The notes under the pieces: model-generated
What the model was told of the DNA's origin: nothing
Databases searched by the model: none
What the model saw: only the letters and a program-made list of their open reading frames with translations
Assembly (NCBI GenBank): GCA_020722245.1
Contig: DYLE01000173.1
Coordinates: forward strand, 1-5,188
Direction of reading: 5' to 3'
Length of the DNA: 5,188 nt
DNA from: Desulfonema limicola
GTDB lineage: Bacteria; Desulfobacterota; Desulfobacteria; Desulfobacterales; Desulfosalsimonadaceae
Program-made: the position numbers and the translations under genes
Shown here: one piece after another, positions 4,555 to 5,188 of the stretch
Layout: each line of letters starts with the position of its first letter
Position numbering within the stretch: the first letter of the stretch is position 1

Positions 4555-5188
4555 ATGGAAACAAACCCGCAAAACCCTGATCTGCATCGTGTCTCCATAA
4601 AGGCCAATAAACCCAGGCTGCTGGATCAGCTCAGTATGGCCCTGCGCTCCCCTTATTACAGCCGCCGGACTGAGCAAACCTATCGTCAGTGGATAGGCGG
4701 TATATCTTTTTTCATCATGTACGCCATCCCGCTGAAATGGCGGAGCCGGAAAGCAATGCCTTCCTGACTCACCTTGCGGTCAAGGAAAAGGTCAGCGCAT
4801 CCACTCAAAACCAGGCGCTATGCTCATTGCTGTTTCTGTACCGCCATGTATTGGGAAAAGAAGTCGGCGACCTTGGGGATATTGTTCGCTCCAGAAAGCC
4901 AAAACGCCTGCCCGTTGTCATGACAAGACAGGAAGTGAAGGCGGTTTTGAAGAATTTGAAAGACGATAAATGGCTGATGTGATGCTCATGTATGGAGGCG
5001 GGTTGAGGCTGATGGGGTGTTTACGGCTTCGGGTACAGGACATTGATTTTGAGCGCAATGAAATTTTGATCCGGACGGCAAAGGGGCAAAAGACCGCCGG
5101 ACCATGCTTCCGGAATCAATTAAAGAGGCGCTTGTAGAAAACGCCGGTAAAAGCCGGCAGGGAGTAAGAGGTGAAAGCCCTCCACACG
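4555..5188 (+). pseudogene. Frameshifted integron-type tyrosine recombinase, runs off the window
   Basis: The ancestral protein was a site-specific tyrosine recombinase of the integron-integrase kind. The reading starts in frame 1 (4555-4695, KPRLLDQ ... RRTEQTYRQWI) and moves to frame 3 (4695-4979, RRYIFFHHVRHP ... FLTHLAV, VSASTQNQAL, LLFLYRHVLG, LPVVMTRQEV, DKWLM). It then moves to frame 2 (about 4979-5092, LMYGGGLRLMGCLRLRVQDIDF ... AKGQK) and to frame 1 again (about 5093 on, RRTMLPESIKEALVE). Each change fits loss of one base: near 4693-4696, 4979-4981 and 5090-5093. Stops at 4765, 4980 and 5135 end the separate frames. The N-terminal SAM-like DNA-binding domain and the first catalytic Arg (GGGLR) are recognisable. 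A Gly replaces the usual Glu after GLRLM. The HxxR and Tyr motifs lie beyond the window. The neighbouring genes are unbroken, so real decay is more likely than poor sequence quality. No attC array or cassette is seen. Confidence 0.85.

Noticed and set aside
4690..4710. Programmed -1 frameshifting in the integrase
   Set aside because: None of the three switch points contains an X-XXY-YYZ slippery heptamer, and three successive shifts in one gene are not expected of a programmed mechanism.
1..5188. CRISPR array, tRNA or rRNA genes
   Set aside because: No regularly spaced repeats and no recognisable tRNA or rRNA sequence were seen on either strand.

Overview
The window looks like part of a sulfate-reducing bacterial chromosome, most plausibly a Desulfobacterota (Desulfobacterales-like) organism. 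This rests on the left 3.6 kb, which encodes QmoB and QmoC, two subunits of the quinone-interacting membrane-bound oxidoreductase that links the menaquinone pool to APS reductase (AprBA) in dissimilatory sulfate reduction. Both genes are recognised from cysteine motifs, the flavin fold and membrane topology read directly in the translations. The lineage is an inference from family knowledge.

Layout. Positions 1-29 probably carry the last codons of the preceding gene (expected to be qmoA) and the qmoB ribosome binding site. qmoB spans 22-2358. A 105-nt gap (2359-2463) holds two mutually exclusive GC-rich hairpins and a good sigma70-like promoter candidate in front of qmoC (2464-3609). The long inverted repeat at 3645-3682 is a convincing intrinsic terminator that closes the qmo unit. 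No qmoD-like gene follows qmoC within the window.

Right of the terminator the character changes to accessory DNA. A two-gene type II toxin-antitoxin module occupies 3750-4395: a 76-aa ribbon-helix-helix-type antitoxin, overlapping by 11 nt a 141-aa PIN-domain (VapC-like) RNase with all four expected acidic residues. A -35-like TTGACA and a GCACA-N5-TGTGC inverted repeat precede it, as expected for a self-repressed module. A 159-nt AT-rich, repeat-rich spacer follows. From 4555 to the window edge lies a decayed integron-type tyrosine recombinase. Its protein sequence is readable only by changing frame three times, each time by loss of one base, with hints of a fourth lesion near the edge.

How the parts work together. 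QmoB (flavin and Fe-S, cytoplasmic) and QmoC (Fe-S plus membrane cytochrome-b-like anchor) should assemble with QmoA to pass electrons from menaquinol towards APS reductase. The toxin-antitoxin pair and the dead recombinase are functionally unrelated to respiration. They mark a small accessory insertion or decay zone immediately downstream of a core energy-metabolism operon. I see no clearly new biological system. The most notable items are the serially frameshifted integrase, the regulatory structure between qmoB and qmoC, and the repeat-rich spacer ahead of the integrase remnant.
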